Shown here piece by piece: positions 6,621 to 7,689 of a stretch of DNA of 7,689 nucleotides (positions are counted from its first letter, which is position 1; each line of letters starts with the position of its first letter). Both the position numbers and the translations under genes were made by a program. The DNA comes from an uncultured Burkholderiales bacterium (lineage in GTDB: Bacteria > Pseudomonadota > Gammaproteobacteria > Burkholderiales > Burkholderiaceae_C): assembly GCA_903856875.1 (NCBI GenBank), contig CAIODE010000392.1:1-7689 (forward strand). The letters run 5' to 3'. Below the pieces are notes generated by a model. The model did no database searches, was not told the DNA's origin, and worked only from the letters and a program-made list of their open reading frames with translations.

Positions 6621-7689
6621 TTAATTTTGCGATGCCAAATCAAACTGATTGCGAATGGCTTTTTCAATCATCCAGAATCTGTCTTGACCCCAGACCGCGA
6701 TATCTTCAAATTTAAAGGAGGGAACGCCCCACAAGCCCAGCGCAAAAAGTGACTGCCTATTTTGTTCAGCTGTGGCGCGCCAGAGCAATTCGTTGGCATC
6801 ACTTTTTAAAATATCTTTGGCGGCGGGCCAGTTCAAGCCTGCACGCTCAACCATGATTTCCAAGTGTCGATCGGTGCCAGCATCCAAGCCCTCAGACCAC
6901 ACACCTTGCATAAATGACATGACATAAGCTTCTGCAAGTTGATGCATTTGTGCAAAAGGAATGAGCGACAAACCCCGTTCAGTGGGTCTGCCAACAGGGT
7001 CATTCAAGCAACCAAAATTGACGTTTTGAAGATAGGCTTCCCGCGCCGCATCAAGGCTGATGTATCTGCTTTTTTCAGCCGGAACGGGTAAACCTCGCAT
7101 GACCATGGGCAAGACATATTTCAAGTTCACTTGCACGCCATTCTCTTTGGCCCACTTGAAAACCTGGGCTGCACTGATGGCGGAGTAGGGGCTTCGAAAT
7201 GAAAAATAAAAATCAATGTCGGTGCCCTCTGGAACGTGCGCAACAGGTTGATATTGCGGTGTGAAGAAAAGTGGTTTTGCTTTGTGAAGTCCGATTGATT
7301 GTGCTTGAGTGGACAAGCCCAAATCATTCAAACGAGATTCGAGATGATGCAAGCGATCAATGCCCCAATACCACTCGCCTTCGTAATAAATCACGCCGCT
7401 TAAATAATGACCCCATTTTTTTCGAAGCCGATGTGCTTCTTGCAAAGACGTTTCTGAGTTGGATGATTTGTCAAAGGGAGCAGGAAACTCCAAGCCGTAG
7501 TGGTCGGCCAATCTCTTTGCGTCAATTTGGCTATAAGCTTTTAATTTTTCACGCTCAGGGGCTGCTGAGTCGTCGGGCTCTGACACCACGTGGCGCAAAA
7601 CAGAAACGGCATACCTCGATTGCAACTTTGGCAAAGCTTGCGCCAAGAGTTGAGAATAGGGCTCGTCGGGTTGAAAAAAGACATGAAGC
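6621..7689 (-). CDS. Tandem DSBA / GST-kappa-like protein (5' end outside window)
   Basis: The frame stays open to the right edge of the window (first readable residues LHVFFQPDEPYSQLL), so the TTG at 7646 is not the true start and the gene is 5'-truncated; 355 residues are visible. The C-terminal half is a DSBA-type thioredoxin-fold domain of the 2-hydroxychromene-2-carboxylate isomerase/GST-kappa group: DFYFSFRSPYSAISA (about 158-172), with Ser166 at the glutathione-activating position, and later LGLWGVPSF with the cis-Pro loop and WGQDR (333-337). It has no CXXC, so it is not a disulfide oxidase. The N-terminal half appears to be a second, degenerate copy: FFQPDEPYSQL at its start and GVIYYEGEWYWGIDRL (98-113) at its end parallel the C-terminal motifs, but the Ser is replaced by Glu. 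Known relatives are glutathione-dependent isomerases of aromatic catabolism; the role here is inferred. It is upstream of the sulfatase by 3 bases. Confidence 0.85.
   Translation of the reverse strand, partial: LHVFFQPDEPYSQLLAQALPKLQSRYAVSVLRHVVSEPDDSAAPEREKLKAYSQIDAKRLADHYGLEFPAPFDKSSNSETSLQEAHRLRKKWGHYLSGVIYYEGEWYWGIDRLHHLESRLNDLGLSTQAQSIGLHKAKPLFFTPQYQPVAHVPEGTDIDFYFSFRSPYSAISAAQVFKWAKENGVQVNLKYVLPMVMRGLPVPAEKSRYISLDAAREAYLQNVNFGCLNDPVGRPTERGLSLIPFAQMHQLAEAYVMSFMQGVWSEGLDAGTDRHLEIMVERAGLNWPAAKDILKSDANELLWRATAEQNRQSLFALGLWGVPSFKFEDIAVWGQDRFWMIEKAIRNQFDLASQN

Noticed and set aside
7644..7646. TTG as the start of the DSBA-like gene
   Set aside because: The upstream residues are in frame to the window edge and look like the first strand of a thioredoxin-type domain, so the true start is outside the window.

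Overview
The window appears to be ordinary protein-coding bacterial chromosome: tightly packed genes, moderate GC, no RNA genes, mobile elements or CRISPR arrays visible. The protein families and gene style suit a Gram-negative proteobacterium, perhaps a freshwater betaproteobacterium (Burkholderiales/Comamonadaceae type). That placement is an impression, not a demonstrated assignment.

Layout. At the left edge, positions 1-606 on the plus strand hold the C-terminal 201 residues of a type I sulfatase whose start lies outside the window. Everything else is on the minus strand and reads leftward from the right edge as one compact run of six genes: a GST-kappa/DSBA-type protein with two tandem domains (5'-truncated by the window edge), a complete exported type I sulfatase with a formylglycine motif and a C-terminal membrane tail, a probable beta-propeller protein of unknown function, a short-chain dehydrogenase/reductase, a membrane-anchored or exported metallo-beta-lactamase-fold hydrolase resembling AtsA-type enzymes, and an HLD-I haloalkane dehalogenase-like alpha/beta hydrolase. 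Gaps between consecutive genes are 3, 27, about 57 (or a 3-base overlap if the SDR uses an earlier TTG), 2 and 23 bases, so the six are very probably one operon. Its promoter and first start codon lie beyond the right edge. The operon converges on the left-hand sulfatase with 53 bases between the two stop codons.

How the genes may work together (inference). Two sulfatases, an MBL hydrolase of a fold that includes alkyl/aryl sulfatases, a dehalogenase-like hydrolase, an SDR and a glutathione-dependent isomerase-like protein look like a catabolic set. It could remove sulfate from an organic sulfate ester in the periplasm and process the released alcohol or ring product inside the cell. The substrate cannot be read from the sequence. 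The most unusual details are an asparagine where type I sulfatases normally carry an active-site lysine, the C-terminal hydrophobic-plus-RRRR tail of the same protein, the degenerate first domain of the DSBA-type protein, and the unrecognised propeller-like gene embedded in the operon.
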